A DNA stretch of 64,000 bases from E44-bin46 sp964354655 (GCA_964354655.1 CAYHAL010000004.1:1-64000); one strand, 5' to 3'; shown: positions 43,075 through 52,748, counted from the first letter of the stretch. The notes: generated from the letters alone by a model not told the origin. A program made the numbers and translations.

Positions 43075-44556
43075 ATGAGGACTTCGGCAGAATACATTTC
43101 GGATTTAATGAAGTTAAAGCCCAACCTATATATCGGGGGGCAGAGAGTGGGCAGAGATGACCTTAGGATTAAACCGGGCATAAATGTTATGTCCGTGACT
43201 TTTGACTTGGCACAAGACCCGAAGTGGGAAGGGCTTCTGACCGCTACCTCATCTCTTACCAGTAAAAAGATTAATCGCTTTACCCATTTGCCGCAAAATG
43301 CCTACGACCTCATTCAGAAACAGAAGATGATTCGACTGCTCTGCCAGAGAGTTGGCGGTTGCACGCAGCGATGCATGGGTATGGATGCTATAATCGCCAT
43401 TTCCGTCGCCACTAAAGAAATGGACGATAAATACCAAACCGAGTATCACCACCGCTTCATGGACTACCTAAGGGTCTACCAAGGGAAGGATTTGACCGGT
43501 GCCTGCGCTCAAACCGACACCAAGGGGGATAGAATTAAAAGACCGTCTGAGCAAGCCGACCCTGATGCCTATGTTCATATCACTGAAGTGAGAGAGGATG
43601 GGATTGTGGTTAGAGGAGCCAAACTCTCCATCGCCATGGCCGCTTATGCCGATGAGATATTTGTAATCCCAACCCGCGCCCTAAGAGAAGAGGACAAAGA
43701 CTATGCGGTGGCATTCGCTATCCCGGCTGACTGGGAGGGCATCCATCTAATCACCCGACCGGTTTCGGTGAGAGAGAGAAAGGAATGTAAATGTCCCTTT
43801 GCGGAAATGGGAGTCTCTGATTCAATTGTCGTTTTTGACAACACCTTCATCCCTAAGGAGAGGGTATTCATGTGCCGAGAGTGGGAGTTCGGTCGCCGAC
43901 TGGCCCTGCTTTTTGCTGACTCCCATCGGCACAGCTATTCTGGATGCAAACCGGCGGTATCGGACATACTCTGCGGGGCTGCCTGCCTTGTTGCCGAGGC
44001 TAACAACATTGAGAAAGCATCTCATGTGAGGGAAAAACTATCTCAATACGCCGGGGCGGCGGAACTATCTTATGCTGCGGGCATCGCCAGTGCCATCTAC
44101 GGCGAGAAGACCTCTTCAGACACCTTCTTCCCTAACAGTATCTATGCCAATGTAGGTAGAAGGCTCACCGGAGAGACCATATACCACGAGTTTAACTTGC
44201 TGGCTGAGATAGCCGGCGGTTTAGCCGTAACCCTACCCTATGAAGACGACTTTAATAGTGAAGAAACCAAAGCTTGGTTAGAAAAGTATATAATGAGAAA
44301 CCCCAAAATCCCGCCTGATGTTGCTCACCGTATCTGGAGGCTGGTAGAGAATCTAACGGCTTCATCCATGGCTAGCTGGTATCAGATTGCCGGGGTTCAT
44401 GGTGGTGGTTCCCCCATCATGGAAACAATTGCTCTGAACCAAGAGTATGATTACGAAGCCAAGAAGAATATTGCCAAATACTTGGCTGGTATTAATAAGG
44501 AATTGGACCAGTCAAAGGACCTAAACCAGGCACCAACTAAATTAGTCCCAAAGTAA
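43075..44556 (+). CDS. 4-hydroxybutyryl-CoA dehydratase / vinylacetyl-CoA isomerase-like
   Basis: 493 residues of the HpaB/AbfD flavoprotein family. The four [4Fe-4S] ligands of AbfD are visible: CTQRC near residue 99 (C-x3-C) and HRHSYSGC near 285 (His seven residues before Cys). FAD-contact segments GACAQTDTKGDR and the C-terminal HGGGSP are also present. It would turn 4-hydroxybutyryl-CoA into crotonyl-CoA through a ketyl radical and is oxygen-sensitive. The adjacent hydratase and dehydrogenase support this over a monooxygenase role. Confidence 0.88.
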   Translation: MRTSAEYISDLMKLKPNLYIGGQRVGRDDLRIKPGINVMSVTFDLAQDPKWEGLLTATSSLTSKKINRFTHLPQNAYDLIQKQKMIRLLCQRVGGCTQRCMGMDAIIAISVATKEMDDKYQTEYHHRFMDYLRVYQGKDLTGACAQTDTKGDRIKRPSEQADPDAYVHITEVREDGIVVRGAKLSIAMAAYADEIFVIPTRALREEDKDYAVAFAIPADWEGIHLITRPVSVRERKECKCPFAEMGVSDSIVVFDNTFIPKERVFMCREWEFGRRLALLFADSHRHSYSGCKPAVSDILCGAACLVAEANNIEKASHVREKLSQYAGAAELSYAAGIASAIYGEKTSSDTFFPNSIYANVGRRLTGETIYHEFNLLAEIAGGLAVTLPYEDDFNSEETKAWLEKYIMRNPKIPPDVAHRIWRLVENLTASSMASWYQIAGVHGGGSPIMETIALNQEYDYEAKKNIAKYLAGINKELDQSKDLNQAPTKLVPK

Positions 44557-44885
44557 TTTGTCTCAAGCGTAATAGGTTCATGGTTAGGAACCTAAAGTAC
44601 TAGTGAACCGCCATGCCCGCCACCCAGAGATCGTAACTGAAACTGTTCTGAATAATATCTCCCGAAAGGGGGATATTTGGTCTGTTCCTCCCTTAGCTCT
44701 TGCTTGCTTTACTTGCATATTGCTATAATAGTTTGATTCCCACGCGCTATGATTTTGCGACGTTCTCTTGGTTTAAAAAAGCCAAGTTTGGAAAATGTCA
44801 GCAAAAGAAAGATAGGAAGGGGTATTTTAGCTGGTAAAGCTAGCCGTTTAGTAGCACCGATTTATAGCTGAGGCAGAATAAGAAT
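44557..44885. promoter_or_regulatory. Intergenic region with a likely promoter for the thiolase gene
   Basis: 329 bases without a gene. TTGCTT (44700-44705), 18-base spacer and TATAAT (44724-44729, perfect -10) would start a transcript about 150 bases ahead of the thiolase. Nothing else is recognised. Confidence 0.4.
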
Positions 44886-46145
44886 ATGACTCAAAGATTA
44901 AACAGACGGGTAGCCATAGCGGGTACCGGAGCGTCGAAATTTGGTGCCTTCAAGGATAAGCTAGGGCGAGAGCTCTTTACCGAAGCCTTTCTTGACATGA
45001 TAGCTTCTGCAGAGAGAGGCGTCGATATTAAAGATATTGAGGCATTCTATCTGGGCAGTGCTGCCCCCCTGTCCTTTGAGGGGCAAGCGCACCTTGCGCC
45101 GATCATCGCTGACCAGGTGGGCTTGGTCAATAGACCAGCTACCAGGGTTGAAGGCGCCTGTGCCAGTGGCGGACTAGCGCTGCGCGAGGGCATTATCGCT
45201 ATTGCTTCTGGATTATATGATATCGTCTTAGTTGGTGGTGTGGAGAAGATGACTAACTTGCCAACATCCGAGGTTACCGATGTTCTAGCCGCTTTTTCTG
45301 ACACACCCTATGAGTCACGTGCCGGCATTACCTTCCCCGGAGCCTATGCCCTAATGGCTACTGCCTACAGGCATAAATACGGGCTCACCGACGAACAGCT
45401 TATGGCGGTCACCATCAAGAACCACCAGAATGGGGCGCTTAATCCCAAGGCACAGTTTAACTGCTCTATCAGGGACATCATGACTAGCCGGATGGCCAAG
45501 ATGAGGGAAAAGGGGCAACCGGTTCCCGATTGGTCTAGTGAGATGGATTTCCTAAAAGACCCCCAAGCTAACCCGGTCGTTTCCTGGCCGTTAAAATTAT
45601 TTGACTGCTCGCCGATAACCGATGGCGCAGCTTGCGTCCTTCTGGTAGTAGAACATCTAGCCAAAAGCTTTACCGAAACACCGGTATATGTTATCGGCTC
45701 CGGCCAGGCAAGCGATTACTCACTACATGGCCGAAAAGACTTTACCACACTGAGTGGCGCCAGAGAGGCAGCCCGCCAAGCCTATGATATGGCTGGAGTT
45801 TGCCCCGGAGATATCCAGATGGCAGAGGTGCACGACTGCTTTACCATAGCTGAGATTATTGCTACTGAGGATCTCGGCTTTTTTAGGCCGGGAGAGGGAG
45901 GCAGGGCAGCGGAACAGGGACTAACCGCTCGTCATGGCACCAAGCCGGTGAACCCCTCAGGGGGACTGAAGGCTAAGGGACACCCCGTTGGCGCTAGCGG
46001 TGTCGCCCAGGTGGTTGAGGTCTGGCAGCAGATGCGGGGTGAAGCTGGAGCCAGACAGATAAATCGGGATGTTCATCTGGCTCTAACCCACAATGTAGGC
46101 GCGCACGGGGCTACCTGCGTCGTTCACATTTATGAGAGGAGATAA
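44886..46145 (+). CDS. Thiolase (acetyl-CoA C-acyltransferase, SCP2/OB-partner type)
   Basis: 419 residues. Nucleophile Cys in VEGACASGGLALREG near 92, active-site His in EVHDCFTIAE near 317, and the C-terminal GGLKAKGHPVGASG and HNVGAHGA motifs. The type resembles archaeal/SCP2 thiolases that work with a DUF35 OB-fold protein, which is exactly what the next gene encodes. It would cleave acetoacetyl-CoA to two acetyl-CoA, completing the pathway of the upstream operon. Confidence 0.92.
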   Translation: MTQRLNRRVAIAGTGASKFGAFKDKLGRELFTEAFLDMIASAERGVDIKDIEAFYLGSAAPLSFEGQAHLAPIIADQVGLVNRPATRVEGACASGGLALREGIIAIASGLYDIVLVGGVEKMTNLPTSEVTDVLAAFSDTPYESRAGITFPGAYALMATAYRHKYGLTDEQLMAVTIKNHQNGALNPKAQFNCSIRDIMTSRMAKMREKGQPVPDWSSEMDFLKDPQANPVVSWPLKLFDCSPITDGAACVLLVVEHLAKSFTETPVYVIGSGQASDYSLHGRKDFTTLSGAREAARQAYDMAGVCPGDIQMAEVHDCFTIAEIIATEDLGFFRPGEGGRAAEQGLTARHGTKPVNPSGGLKAKGHPVGASGVAQVVEVWQQMRGEAGARQINRDVHLALTHNVGAHGATCVVHIYERR

Positions 46146-46153
46146 CTTTTCTG

Positions 46154-46570
46154 ATGACAGAGGCTGAATTTACCTGCGCCTCATTCTATAGCGCTCTTCA
46201 TGAGAAGAGGCTTATGGGAACAAGATGCAAGGAATGCGGAGACCTATATTTGCCACCACGTCAGATTTGTCTCAAATGCCAGAGCACTGACGTGGAGTGG
46301 GTTCCAATGAAGGGGGAGGGCAAACTCATCACCTTCACGACCATCGCTGTCGGGACTAGTTCAATGGTTGCGGAGGGCTATGACAGATACCGGCACTACT
46401 GTTGCGGCATTGTGGAGCTAGATGAGGGTCTCAGAGTTAGCGCCCGAATAGTGGGGGTAGACTCTCAAAATCCGGAGAGCATTGAGATTGGGACTCCAAT
46501 GACAGTAGAGTTCCCAGAAGCGGAAGACAAGTCAGGTATTCTGACATTTAGAGCCAGACAGGCTTGTTAA
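46154..46570 (+). CDS. Zn-ribbon/OB-fold protein (DUF35 family), thiolase partner
   Basis: 138 residues. Rubredoxin-like zinc ribbon CKECGDLYLPPRQICLKC (residues 22-39) followed by an OB-fold (GKLITFTTI...). In archaea this protein bridges thiolase and HMG-CoA synthase and carries CoA intermediates. It begins eight bases after the thiolase stop, with GAGGAG before the ATG, so the two are almost certainly co-translated. Confidence 0.9.
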   Translation: MTEAEFTCASFYSALHEKRLMGTRCKECGDLYLPPRQICLKCQSTDVEWVPMKGEGKLITFTTIAVGTSSMVAEGYDRYRHYCCGIVELDEGLRVSARIVGVDSQNPESIEIGTPMTVEFPEAEDKSGILTFRARQAC

Positions 46571-46591
46571 CAAGATAAGGTACATTCGAGC

Positions 46592-47462
46592 TTATCTAAG
46601 GGTCAACCAGCGATGCGTGACAAGTTTGGTTGCCTCTTCGCGGGTCATCTGATGATAAAGCTCCCTTATTTTCTCCTTCGCCCAATAAAACCCCTTGAGA
46701 CCGGGATACCTGTCCAGCAGCTCATCTACCCTCTGCCTTTTCTCCTCACTCAGCTTGTCCCTGCCAATCAAGAATACCTTCTTGGGTATCTGGGCCTTCC
46801 GCTTCCGGTATACATCTTGCTCGATTCTTCTGGCTTCGTCCATCCTTTTATTGGAATCAGCAATTACGTGGAATGGGTCAACGACTACCTTTGCTAGGGG
46901 AAACATCTTCTCTGCTAGCTTCCTTAAGGCCTCCTTCATGTCGATACAGACTTCTTTGACTTTATCTCCGGCTATCTTGGCCAGGAATTCCTCTAAGGTG
47001 GCTATACGATCGTCCCTAAGAATTCCCAACACCCTCCCCTGCTTAACCTCAGTTATAGTCTACACCATCTCCTGATGCCTGAAACTATGCTCGTCGATGC
47101 CGAGGTGCACATTGTCCTCTCCCTGTATGAAGCCCAGTGCTTCCTCGTCTATCTCCCTCTCCATAAGACGGCGTAGCGTGCCGTAGCCCACTCCCAGCTC
47201 CTTGGTCACCTGGCTGAAGCTTCTGTCTCTGAGCCGCCACAATGCCTCAGTCTGTTTGGTAAGCCTCGACCGGTCGCGGACCAATTCCTTGCCCTCGGTG
47301 AAGGTCAAGGTAGGCCTTTTTGCCGTTCGTCCAAGTGTGAAGTACGTGTCGTGGGTCACACATACCATGCCCATACAGCTTGGCCGCGCCACAATAGGGG
47401 CATTTCTCCCGGCCTCCGTTAATTGTAATCTTCACCACCACCCTCTCATCACTCCCCACCAC
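46592..47462 (-). pseudogene. ISL3-family transposase, broken into three pieces
   Basis: Minus-strand pieces: N-terminal zinc-finger part (47462 down to about 47300, CPYCGAAKLYGHG); helix-turn-helix part (SQVTKELGVGYGTLRRLMERE) in another frame; and, after an in-frame TAG at 47061-47059, the catalytic part (RVLGILRDDRIATLEEFL, CIDMKEALRKL, VVVDPFHVI). The C-terminal third, including the last catalytic Glu region, is missing after HRWLTLR. No terminal repeats are seen. It sits between the OB-fold and acyl-CoA synthetase genes. Confidence 0.8.
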
Positions 47463-47527
47463 CTCCCCAGCCCTGCAGTCTTTAAGTCCAAGTAGAGTTG
47501 TGGTACAATTTTCGAGGTGATTAACAT

Positions 47528-49618
47528 ATGCTGGAGAAAGACTTTTTTACACCGAACTCAGTAGCTGTGATTGGAGCGTCAAGCAGCCCTAACAAGATCG
47601 GACACGTTATAGTCAAGAACATCCTAGATAGCGGTTACCCCGGCAGGGTGTACCCCGTAAACCCGACGGAGGGTGAAATTTTGTCATTACCATGCTATCC
47701 AAGGGTTACAGATATACCAGAAAAGGTGGACATGGCTCTCATCGCTGTGACCTGGCAAGCGGTGTTAACCGTCTTAAATGATTGCGCGGAGAAGGGAATC
47801 AAGAGAGTCGTGATGATTAGCGCCGGCTTCAAAGAGACCGGAGAGCAGGGTTCTAATCTAGAAAAGGAGTTGCTGAAACTAGCTAGGCATCACGGAATGA
47901 GGCTGTTGGGGCCAAACTGCCTCGGCTTTATCAACACTTCGTTACCAATCAATGCATCTTTCGCATCCGGGATGCCCCTCAGCGGCAACATGTCGTTAGT
48001 GGCCCAGTCAGGAGCTATGCGCCAGTCCTTTTGGGATTGGTCGAAGGAAAGCAGTGTCGGCCTAAGCAAATTCATTAGCCTGGGAAACGAGGCCGATATC
48101 ACTGAAGCAGATGTTATCGAAATGCTGAAAGACGATGACCAGACTAAGGTGGTCATGGCCTATCTCGAAGGAATCGCCAATGGCGACCGATTCAGAAAGG
48201 TAGCTAGTTCACTGACCATGATTAAGCCACTTATAGTGGTGAAGTCAGGAATCACCACAGCGGGGTCAAGAGCGACCATCACACACACTGGATCGATGGC
48301 TGGAGCCAATGAGATTTACGACGCCGCATTCAAGCAAACTGGCGTGATAAGAGCCCAATCACCGGAGCAACTCTTTGACTTTGCCTTCGGTTTATCCTGC
48401 CAACCCCTGTTACGAGATGAGAGGTTGGCTATCGTCACAAATGCTGGTGGTCCCGGTGTCATGGCTTCAGACGCTGTAGAAAGGTCTGGACTCAAGCTGG
48501 CTTATTTTACTGAACATACTACCTCAAGGCTCGGCAGTGAGCTCCCCTCATTTGCGAGCCTGTCTAACCCGGTAGACCTTACGGGAGGGGCCACACCTGA
48601 TAACTATGAAAAGGTTTTATATATGGTGCTTTCTGACCCCAATGTGGATGGTGCTCTAGTTATTTTATGCCCACAGGGACCAGTGGATGTCGCTAAGACC
48701 GCTGAGTCAGTCGTAAGAGTTTCCCTGGGATGTGGAAAACCAGTATTCGCCAATTTTATGGGCGCAAGGGACTATCACCAAGAGCTGGTGAGTCTCCGAA
48801 TGAACGGCATTCCGAATTACCCTTCTCCGGAGAGGGCCGTGGATGGTTTCAAAGCCATGAACCAATACCGTTTATGGGTTCAAAGAAGACGGGAGGCACC
48901 AGAAGTCCTTACCTACCACCGTGACTCAGTACAAGCCATCTTGCATGAAGTAAGAAGGCAGGGGGTGAAAGCCACAGTTGGATTGGAGGCGATGGGGGTA
49001 TTGGAAGCGTATGGCTTTAAGTTGGCTAAGGCTGGTTTAGCTAAGAACGCTGAGCAAGCCGTCGAACTCGCTATGGAGATAGGCTACCCGGTGGTGATGA
49101 AGGCTGTCTCTCTAGATATCATCCATAAAACCGAATTTGGGGGTGTCAAGGTAGGTCTAAATACTGCCGAAGCCGTGCGTAACTCCTATGCGGAGATTGT
49201 AGAAAATATCAGGCAGCATGAGCCAAAGGCACGGATAACCAGCGTTATGGTGCAAGCCATGGCTAGAGGCCAGGAGGTGATTCTCGGACTTAAGCGGGAC
49301 TCCCAGTTCGGTGCTGCCATCATGTTTGGACTGGGTGGCATATATACTGAAGTGCTGAAAGATGTGAGTTTTCGAGTAGCACCTATAACGCGTCAGGATG
49401 CCATGGATATGATTCACGAGATTCGCAGCTTTCCACTTCTCTCCGGCGCCAGGGGTTCGAAAATAGCTGATATCGACGCCATAGCTAGATACTTGGTGCA
49501 GCTTTCTCAGCTGGCTCTAGACTTTCCCGAGTTTTTGGAGCTCGATATCAACCCACTTATGGTAGACGAGCCAGGCAAGGGAGCGATGGCAGTAGACTGC
49601 CGCATCGTTATCGATTAG
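47528..49618 (+). CDS. Acyl-CoA synthetase (NDP/ADP-forming), alpha-beta fusion
   Basis: 696 residues. Order: CoA-binding Rossmann domain (SVAVIGASSSPNKIGHVI), succinyl-CoA-ligase-like domain (LLGPNCLGF, LVAQSGAM), the phospho-His segment THTGSMAG near 256, then the ATP-grasp domain from about 475 (GYPVVMKAVSLDIIHKTEFGGV, MVQAMARGQEVILG). It makes acetate (or another acid) plus ATP from the acyl-CoA, the energy-yielding end of the upstream pathway. The ATG follows a GAGGTGA site. It may once have been contiguous with the thiolase operon before the ISL3 insertion. Confidence 0.92.
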   Translation: MLEKDFFTPNSVAVIGASSSPNKIGHVIVKNILDSGYPGRVYPVNPTEGEILSLPCYPRVTDIPEKVDMALIAVTWQAVLTVLNDCAEKGIKRVVMISAGFKETGEQGSNLEKELLKLARHHGMRLLGPNCLGFINTSLPINASFASGMPLSGNMSLVAQSGAMRQSFWDWSKESSVGLSKFISLGNEADITEADVIEMLKDDDQTKVVMAYLEGIANGDRFRKVASSLTMIKPLIVVKSGITTAGSRATITHTGSMAGANEIYDAAFKQTGVIRAQSPEQLFDFAFGLSCQPLLRDERLAIVTNAGGPGVMASDAVERSGLKLAYFTEHTTSRLGSELPSFASLSNPVDLTGGATPDNYEKVLYMVLSDPNVDGALVILCPQGPVDVAKTAESVVRVSLGCGKPVFANFMGARDYHQELVSLRMNGIPNYPSPERAVDGFKAMNQYRLWVQRRREAPEVLTYHRDSVQAILHEVRRQGVKATVGLEAMGVLEAYGFKLAKAGLAKNAEQAVELAMEIGYPVVMKAVSLDIIHKTEFGGVKVGLNTAEAVRNSYAEIVENIRQHEPKARITSVMVQAMARGQEVILGLKRDSQFGAAIMFGLGGIYTEVLKDVSFRVAPITRQDAMDMIHEIRSFPLLSGARGSKIADIDAIARYLVQLSQLALDFPEFLELDINPLMVDEPGKGAMAVDCRIVID

Positions 49619-49763
49619 TCAGCTAATCTTATTAGATACGTCGAAATACGAATAGCGTCTCGTGTCTCAACAAAAGCTTGATTTGTTCAGCGTAAGACGA
49701 CGACCCACGGGGCTAGAACGCAGAACTTCTCGCCAAGGAATCCGTGGACGACCGTAGCTTCTC

Positions 49764-50170
49764 TTATCCAGGCTCTTTGTCTCGTTTTGCCTTCATCTCA
49801 TGGTAGCACCGCACCATCCGCTCAAACTGCTCATCAAGCCACTGCCGAGCATCCAGTTCCTCCACACTTTTCGGCTCAAAATCTTTTCGCACCTTCTTAT
49901 CGTGTCGCTTGCGTCTCTTTGGTCGTCCTTTGGTATCCTCTTTCATCCTAGCCTGCTTTGCCCTTTGTGCCGCTAGCTCATTACGGCTTATCGCTTAATA
50001 CACCCGCTTTACCCAGCGTATCCCTGTCTCCCCATCTTCCATTATGACGTAGCAAGAGTCCTGAAAAGGATGCTCCTCGACTACCTTTCCCCGTTTTAGC
50101 ATTTCCACAGAGACGGGATAGGTGGTTTTCATTTCAGGGTCATCAACACGCCAGCCTTTGGTTACTCTGT
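49764..50170 (-). pseudogene. Decayed gene of unknown function
   Basis: One minus-strand frame reads VTKGWRVDDPEMKTTYPVSV, then CYVIMEDGETGIRWVKRVY, a TAA at 49997-49995, and continues AISRNELAAQRAKQARMKED into a highly basic segment (RPKRRKRHDKK) and LDARQWLDEQFERMV to the stop at 49764. The continuity across the stop suggests one protein with a Gln-to-stop change. The neighbouring frame (about 50172-50260, QLIVRIDFETVTE) may be its shifted N-terminus. Family not recognised. Confidence 0.45.
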
Positions 50171-50258
50171 AACGGTCTCAAAGTCAATCCGAACTATTAG
50201 CTGCTTTCCGGGCGAGCCACTGTGGTTATCAATAGTTGTTCCACACTTAAGTAGGCTT

Positions 50259-50603
50259 TTGACTAGACCAAATGTCACAAGAATAATCCTGCCGTCAGTC
50301 TTTATCGTCTCTATTACCTCCTATATGCTGAGTTGGCTCAGTAGCTTATCTAAGCTTCAAGGTTCCATGTTCTTGCTAGCCTTCTGGTTTGGTTTTGCCT
50401 GGATTGTAGTATATGCAATAATACTGGTAAGCCGAGCTATCCGACCAGTAGGTATTATAGTATCTCTTGCACTATTGATAGTTGGAATTCTGTATCTTGC
50501 TAATGGCCTCATTGCCCAAGGCACGGGCTTGTTAGTCTTAGGTGCAATACTAATGTTGGCAGCTACGAACAGAATAAGGGTCTGGAACCAGATTCACATG
50601 TAG
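50259..50603 (+). CDS. Small hypothetical membrane protein
   Basis: 114 residues with four hydrophobic segments (about 9-28, 37-58, 65-83, 87-102) and little else. Start would be TTG at 50259 with no clear ribosome site. The clean alternation of helices and loops argues that it is real, but no family is recognised and it stands between decayed sequences. Confidence 0.4.
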   Translation: MTRPNVTRIILPSVFIVSITSYMLSWLSSLSKLQGSMFLLAFWFGFAWIVVYAIILVSRAIRPVGIIVSLALLIVGILYLANGLIAQGTGLLVLGAILMLAATNRIRVWNQIHM

Positions 50604-50930
50604 TAACCATCCTTAGTAAATGTGAGCACCGTCCAGTTGTATCACCTTTTTCTCACTTCCGTAGAAGTAGCTCTCCGTGATGTAACAATCAGCCATAAAG
50701 TGTTGCGGATAGCATGAGAGCCCACTAGTGGAAAGTAAACACCCTAGAAAAAGTTCTACCTTTTATCCTGCACGGTCTGCAAAGACTAATATAGACTATT
50801 CCTATCGAAGAGTTCTCAAAATAATCAGTATGAAGTCCCCGTGAGGTCACCTGCATCAAAAAGCGCCATAACTAAATAACTTCATAACTTCACAGGGGCC
50901 TTATCAATTAGCATAAGTGCTTGAGGCAAG
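50604..50930. other. Intergenic region with a hairpin downstream of the second panB-like gene
   Basis: No gene is seen. AAGTCCCCGTGA near 50831 and TCACAGGGGCCTT near 50889 are nearly complementary (one bulge, one mismatch) and would form a hairpin after the panB-like stop on the minus strand, a possible weak terminator. TGTAACAATCAGCCAT at 50681-50696 is repeated at 6891-6906. Confidence 0.35.
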
Positions 50931-51788
50931 TCATACTAATTTTTTCTTCACTAATTCCATCATTTTCTCAAATTCGCCTTCGATCATTCCGTAGCAATGT
51001 TCTTTCTGAGGGAATTTTGATTCCTTAACCTCTTTAGCATAGTCTTCAAAGGCCTTAACCATATTTTCAGCAAGGTTCGCATATTTTTTAACGAATTTTG
51101 GTGTAAACGCTTCAAATACGCCTAACATGTCGTGCATGATAAGCACTTGTCCATCAACGTAAGGGCCAGCACCTATGCCATAAACTGGGATTTTCAGGTG
51201 CTCTGTAATAAACTTACCAACCTCGGGCGGTATTGCCTCCAGGAGTAAAAATGACGCCCCCGCCTCCTGAACGGCTCTGGCGTCAAGGATAAGTTCATAT
51301 GCGCTTTCTGCCGTACGTCCCTGAGCTTTGAAACCACCAAGCTGCCCAGAACTCTGCGGTGTTAAACCAATATGACCGCAGACAACCATTCCCGCATCCA
51401 CTATCGCCTTTATCATTTTTACAACGCGGCGTCCACCTTCGAGCTTGACGGCATCCACGCCAGCCTCCTTATAGAACCTTCCGGCATTTCTAACTGCATC
51501 TTCAGGTGTAGTTTGATAAGATAAGAATGGCATGTCACCCATCACAAAGATGTTTGGAGCTCCCCGACGTACAGCTTCAGTATGTACTATGCATTGGTCC
51601 ATAGTTACAGGCACAGTGCCTCCAGCGTATCCGTAAACTACCATGCCCATGGAGTCTCCCACCAAAATCATCTCTATACCAGCCTGCTCCATCAATCGAG
51701 CGGTAGGATTATCATAACATGTTAGCCAGACAACCTTTTCACCGCTCTTTTTCATATTTTGAAAATCTAGTACAGTTTTCTTTGCCAT
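50931..51788 (-). CDS. panB: 3-methyl-2-oxobutanoate hydroxymethyltransferase homologue 2
   Basis: 285-residue PanB-type barrel with VGDS, GDMPF, KLEGG and LEAIPPE, all active-site residues conserved, and high similarity to the paralogue at 23210-24073. It starts 24 bases after a U32-like gene on the same strand, with AAAGGAGG upstream. No other pantothenate gene is near. Whether either copy serves CoA synthesis cannot be decided here; a shared non-pantothenate C1-transfer role is possible. Confidence 0.88.
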   Translation of the reverse strand: MAKKTVLDFQNMKKSGEKVVWLTCYDNPTARLMEQAGIEMILVGDSMGMVVYGYAGGTVPVTMDQCIVHTEAVRRGAPNIFVMGDMPFLSYQTTPEDAVRNAGRFYKEAGVDAVKLEGGRRVVKMIKAIVDAGMVVCGHIGLTPQSSGQLGGFKAQGRTAESAYELILDARAVQEAGASFLLLEAIPPEVGKFITEHLKIPVYGIGAGPYVDGQVLIMHDMLGVFEAFTPKFVKKYANLAENMVKAFEDYAKEVKESKFPQKEHCYGMIEGEFEKMMELVKKKLV

Positions 51789-51812
51789 TTTTGACCTCCT
51801 TTATATGTATTT

Positions 51813-52748
51813 TTATTTTGGCATCGGGATTTTCAGATCTGCTGCCCCTTGCTTTGACAACTTTAAGTCGGGATGGATCTCACTAATCAATTCAATGATA
51901 TTCTTAGCTAGGCGAATCTTCTCTCTCCCTAACCGAGCCAGCTCTTCTTCTGATGAGCCCCAAGGTAGGAATGTGCCTATGTGTTGACCCTGCTCTAGCT
52001 TGAAGTAGCAGGGAGAAGCAACTCTTGCAATTTCTGGGGTCTCATAGATGCGGTTGAACCCGCCCATAGAAGCCCATAGCGTGATGTGAATGTCAAAGGG
52101 AATGTTTGCTACGCTTCTTATTGCTGCTAACATCGGCAGTGTAAGGTCAGCCACTGGATTGCAGGTTCCTGCCCCGAGGGATTCTAGCAACTTAATCCCT
52201 GGAGGGTTAGCATGTCCAGCGAATATCGAGACTTTAAAAAGTACATCCTCGGGCAAGTCACCATTCCTTTTCATTTGAGTGAGCAGGGATAAAAGCCCTT
52301 CATCCCAAACCAGAAACGCCCTAAAACCAATATCAATGCATCTCTGGATGTCCATTATGCAGTGTTTGACTGCATCCATTCCCCTGTGTCTGAACCCGGA
52401 GATAGCCCCCTCAGGGGTAGCCACCTGCCGACCGATATACCAGCTCGGTCTTGGCCCCGGAGTTATGACAACTTCTACTTTAGCTTCATTAGCTATTCCA
52501 GCGAATTCTCTCAATTCCTCCCGCGTAAGGAGGGTGGCACCACGTACCACAGAGATGGCTCGGTGGAAGGGAACCCCTTGCTTTTGAGCTTCATCAATCG
52601 TTGCTTCTAGGACTTTTACCGTCTCTATAGGTGAAATCTCAATCCTATAATTGGCGCCATCGGGGAAGGTTTTCGGAGATGTAGGTAATTCATACAGGTC
52701 TCCTTTAGGCATTCCCAGTTTTTCCAGAGCTTTTGCGATTCTATCCAT
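51813..52748 (-). CDS. U32-peptidase-like TIM-barrel protein
   Basis: 311 residues. The sequence follows the U32-type/collagenase-like barrel: YRIEISPIETVKVLEATIDEA, AKVEVVITPGPRPSW, IGFRAFLVWDEGLLSLL and VADLTLPMLAAIRSVANIPFDIHI. The [4Fe-4S] cysteine cluster of tRNA- or ubiquinone-hydroxylating U32 proteins is not seen. The start at 52748 is fixed by AAAGGAGG nine bases upstream. It is operon partner of panB homologue 2. Reaction unknown. Confidence 0.7.
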   Translation of the reverse strand: MDRIAKALEKLGMPKGDLYELPTSPKTFPDGANYRIEISPIETVKVLEATIDEAQKQGVPFHRAISVVRGATLLTREELREFAGIANEAKVEVVITPGPRPSWYIGRQVATPEGAISGFRHRGMDAVKHCIMDIQRCIDIGFRAFLVWDEGLLSLLTQMKRNGDLPEDVLFKVSIFAGHANPPGIKLLESLGAGTCNPVADLTLPMLAAIRSVANIPFDIHITLWASMGGFNRIYETPEIARVASPCYFKLEQGQHIGTFLPWGSSEEELARLGREKIRLAKNIIELISEIHPDLKLSKQGAADLKIPMPK

